Shown: positions 7,290 to 8,921 of the stretch, one piece after another
Numbering within the stretch: position 1 is the first letter of the stretch
Layout of the letters: every line of letters starts with the position of its first letter
Assembly (NCBI GenBank): GCA_965368585.1
Contig: CBDUNM010000194.1
Coordinates: forward strand, 1 to 8,921
Source of the DNA: JARRQB01 sp965368585
Lineage (GTDB): Bacteria; Pseudomonadota; Gammaproteobacteria; Chromatiales; Chromatiaceae
Direction: 5' to 3'
Length of the DNA stretch: 8,921 nucleotides
Position numbers and translations under genes: made by a program
Notes under the pieces: generated by a model
What the model was told of the DNA's origin: nothing
Seen by the model: the letters and a program-made list of their open reading frames with translations, nothing else
The model's database searches: none

Positions 7290-8066
7290 TCAGCCCAGGA
7301 TGTGGTAGCCACCGTCGACATAGGCGGTGTGGCCGGTAAGCGCGCGCGCGGCGTCGCTGACCAGGCAGGCGGCAACCGCTCCGACATCGTCGATGGTCAC
7401 GTGACGGCGCACCGGCGCGCGCTCGGCGGCATCGTTGAGCAGCGCCTCGAAGCGGTCGATGCCGCTGGCCGCACGGGTCTTGATCGGACCCGGGGAAAGG
7501 GCGTGTACGCGGATGCCCTGAGGGCCGAGTTCATCGGCCAGATAACGGACGGAACATTCCAGCGCCGCCTTAACCGGCCCCATGATATTGTAGTTGCGAA
7601 CGACCTTTTGCGCCCCGTAGTAGCTCATGGCCAACAGGGTGCCGCCGTCTTTCATCAGCGGCTCGGCCAGATGCGCCATGCGGATAAACGAGTAGCATGA
7701 AATATCCATCGCCGTTTGAAAGCCGGCGCGTGAGCAGTCCGTCACGCGGCCGTGGAGATCTTCTCCGGGGCAATACGCAATGGAATGCACAAGGAAGTCG
7801 AGCCTGCCCCATTTGTCCCGGATATGCTGAAAAAGCGCTTCGAGCTGAGCCTCGTCGCGCACATCGCAAAGCAGCAAATCGGGATTGCCAAGATCGCTCA
7901 ACAGAGGCTGAATGTAAGGCTTGGATTTGGTCGATCCGAAATTCAGCACCAGCTCGGCGCCGGCCTCATGCATCGCCCTGGCGCAACCATAGGCGATGCT
8001 GTTGGCATTGGCGACGCCGACCACCAGTCCGGCTTTGCCCTGTAGAAAGGGTCCGCTATTCTGCAT
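7290..8066 (-). CDS. fabI: FabI-type enoyl reductase (NADH), operon-linked paralogue group
   Basis: This is a 258-residue short-chain dehydrogenase/reductase that reduces the 2,3 double bond of an enoyl thioester with NAD(P)H. The divergent FabI nucleotide-binding motif is present as VVGVANANSIAYG (about 15-27). The active-site block SYYGAQKVVRNYNIMGPVKAA gives Tyr149, Tyr159 and Lys166, matching E. coli FabI Tyr146, Tyr156 and Lys163. SPGPIKTRAASGI follows as in FabI. The segment VHSIAYCPGEDLHG has Ala97 where E. coli has Gly93. The start ATG 8064-8066 has GGAGA 7 bases upstream. It is the first gene of the operon with MaoC-Pta and acetate kinase, so its substrate may be a short enoyl-CoA and not, or not only, enoyl-ACP of fatty acid synthesis. 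A household FabI role cannot be excluded. The family call is firm; the physiological substrate is inferred from neighbours. Confidence 0.93.
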   Translation of the reverse strand: MQNSGPFLQGKAGLVVGVANANSIAYGCARAMHEAGAELVLNFGSTKSKPYIQPLLSDLGNPDLLLCDVRDEAQLEALFQHIRDKWGRLDFLVHSIAYCPGEDLHGRVTDCSRAGFQTAMDISCYSFIRMAHLAEPLMKDGGTLLAMSYYGAQKVVRNYNIMGPVKAALECSVRYLADELGPQGIRVHALSPGPIKTRAASGIDRFEALLNDAAERAPVRRHVTIDDVGAVAACLVSDAARALTGHTAYVDGGYHILG

Positions 8067-8396
8067 TCGTGTGTCTCCGTGAATGGCGATTGGTAATCAG
8101 GGCTCAAGAACATAGGTGCCCGGGGCGGGGCGTGGGCCAGGGCTGGGTACTGCGTGCAAACGAGCGAGGGTGGGGTGGTTTTGCCCGTAGTCGGCTGTTG
8201 TGGTCTGAATGGTCACGGGCGAGGTTCTCTCGGTGCGGCTGTTGAGCAGTGCCTGGAAATCAAATGGTACGCCGAAAATTGTGCAGTGCAACAATCGATT
8301 GAAGCGTTTGATTTCTGTTTCGTTCAACCAGTGTTTCCTCGCCGTCGGGTCGGTCATCGACAGCAATCTGCAGCGCCGGGTATGAGGGCGTCGTGA
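8067..8396 (-). other. Gap upstream of fabI, no convincing gene
   Basis: This stretch of about 330 bases must contain the leader, and probably the promoter, of the fabI operon. A minus-strand frame at 8097-8356 could encode about 86 residues beginning MTDPTARKHWLNETEIKRF. It has no Shine-Dalgarno site before its ATG, resembles no family I know and ends in a low-complexity Pro-rich tail, so I do not call it a gene. A plus-strand frame at 8154-8396 is equally unconvincing. A 10-base perfect palindrome, CAATCGATTG, lies at 8292-8301. I cannot identify -35/-10 boxes with confidence. Confidence 0.45.
8074..8078 (-). promoter_or_regulatory. Ribosome binding site of fabI
   Basis: The minus strand reads GGAGA with 7 bases before ATG 8064-8066. 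It supports the chosen fabI start and is the only strong ribosome site in the three-gene metabolic operon. Confidence 0.7.
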
Positions 8397-8614
8397 GTCG
8401 AATCGCCCAAGTGCATCCGTGCAATTGATGTGACCGCGCGCCCATCGAAGCCCCGCAGTCGTGTCCCCGTGTTAGTCGTCAGGTAGAACCCGAGCTCGGC
8501 GTACCGCGTCGCCGAAGAACTTCCAGGGTCGCTTCGCTGTGCGCCGGCGGCGAGTGTCTCCCCGGGTTTCGAGAGACGGTACAGGACCCGGCCGACGGCA
8601 GGCATGTGCATGTG
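8397..8614 (-). pseudogene. Remnant of an HlyD-family adaptor
   Basis: Translation of the minus strand at 8543-8593 gives GRVLYRLSKPGETLAAG. This closely matches the second half-lipoyl segment of the adaptor gene at 1956-2981 (GRVLYRLAEPGEVLAGG). After a short unrelated stretch come YAELGFYLTTN and RLRGFDGRAV, which look like worn versions of the adaptor beta-barrel strands that follow this motif in the family. There is no membrane anchor, no coiled-coil hairpin and no complete C-terminus. The fragment begins about 12 bases past the stop of the cytochrome b561 gene. The DNA differs clearly from that of the intact paralogue, so it is not a recent copy. I read it as debris of a separate, older adaptor gene; its left boundary is a guess. 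Confidence 0.5.
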
Positions 8615-8625
8615 CCAAGCTCCGG

Positions 8626-8921
8626 CTATCGGTTGATCGCCATCTTGGACATCGTGCGATCCCCTTTGATGTACTGATGGTAGAGGGCGGCCAACACGTG
8701 GCCCGCGATCAGCAGCCAGACGATCCACTTGCCCAGTATGTCCTTGTGGATCAGGTCCAGTGGCGCTTCGAACTCCTGGAAGGTCAGTCCCAGGCCGTCG
8801 GTGACCAGCGCAGCGTAGAGTGGCGTATCGGCAAACTTGGGTATCTCGAACAGAAAGAAGAAGTCGGTCGCCCCGCCGGTGCCCAGGTAGCCGGTAATCG
8901 GCATGATGATCATGATGGCGT
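8626..8921 (-). CDS. Cytochrome b561-type membrane cytochrome, 5' part cut by window edge
   Basis: Only the C-terminal 98 residues are present; the frame is open to the right edge and ends with TAG at 8626-8628. The visible part starts in a membrane segment (AIMIIMPITGYLG), has an inter-helix loop (FFLFEIPKFADTPLY), and ends with a last helix, GKWIVWLLIAGHVLAALYHQYI, followed by the tail KGDRTMSKMAINR. His in LIHKD and His in AGHVLAALYHQ are the likely haem ligands, in the same positions as in E. coli CybB, which also ends in a Lys/Arg-rich tail after HHY. The family moves electrons between quinol and acceptors in the inner membrane. No partner gene is visible, so its role here is open. An ATG at 8911-8913 exists, but the membrane segment continues upstream of it, so it is not the true start. 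Confidence 0.87.
   Translation of the reverse strand, partial: AIMIIMPITGYLGTGGATDFFFLFEIPKFADTPLYAALVTDGLGLTFQEFEAPLDLIHKDILGKWIVWLLIAGHVLAALYHQYIKGDRTMSKMAINR

Noticed and set aside
5909..7339. Long plus-strand open frame of about 476 residues opposite the MaoC-Pta gene
   Set aside because: It is the complement shadow of a GC-rich coding gene. It shows no family motif, while the minus strand gives clear MaoC and Pta motifs.
7286..7387. Upstream GTG start for the MaoC-Pta gene
   Set aside because: It would add 34 residues unlike the family and overlap fabI by about 98 bases. ATG 7283-7285 gives the standard N-terminus.
8292..8301. Perfect palindrome CAATCGATTG as a possible operator
   Set aside because: Ten bases is short, it is far from the fabI start, and no second copy or promoter element was found beside it.
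8626..8728. Right part of the minus-strand frame that contains the adaptor remnant
   Set aside because: This part overlaps the cytochrome b561 C-terminus in another frame and is its shadow. Only the part left of about 8614 resembles an adaptor.

Overview
The window is a GC-rich bacterial stretch in which every gene I can support lies on the minus strand, so transcription runs from the right edge to the left. Double-membrane transport genes, a cytochrome b561 and a MaoC-phosphotransacetylase fusion point to a proteobacterium, probably a gamma- or betaproteobacterium. That placement rests on gene content and style only and is tentative.

From right to left the layout is as follows. (1) 8626-8921 is the C-terminal part of a cytochrome b561-type membrane cytochrome, cut by the window edge. 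(2) 8397-8614 is a decayed piece of an HlyD-type membrane fusion protein. It is followed by about 330 bases (8067-8396) without a convincing gene, which must hold the leader of the next operon. (3) 8066-4698 is a tight three-gene metabolic operon: a FabI-type enoyl reductase, a fusion of a MaoC (R)-specific hydratase with phosphate acetyl/butyryltransferase, and acetate kinase. The junctions are 4 bases and an ATGA overlap. Read together, the enzymes could take (R)-3-hydroxyacyl-CoA through enoyl-CoA and acyl-CoA to acyl phosphate, then to free acid plus ATP. (4) After a 223-base gap, 4474 to the left edge is an export operon: a NodT-type outer-membrane lipoprotein channel, an HlyD-type periplasmic adaptor, and an RbbA-like protein with two ABC ATPase domains fused to a permease domain that runs off the left edge.

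The most notable feature of the export operon is that its first two genes are each broken by a single small lesion. The outer-membrane channel has a one-base frameshift that coincides with a run of six C (plus strand). The adaptor has one in-frame TAG at codon 66. The third gene is open throughout the visible part. Either this operon is in early decay or the assembly has local errors. I see no tRNA, rRNA, CRISPR array, insertion sequence or integrase. The best candidate for an under-described system is the FabI / MaoC-Pta / AckA operon read as an ATP-yielding, NADH-consuming route from polyhydroxyalkanoate-type intermediates to short-chain acids.
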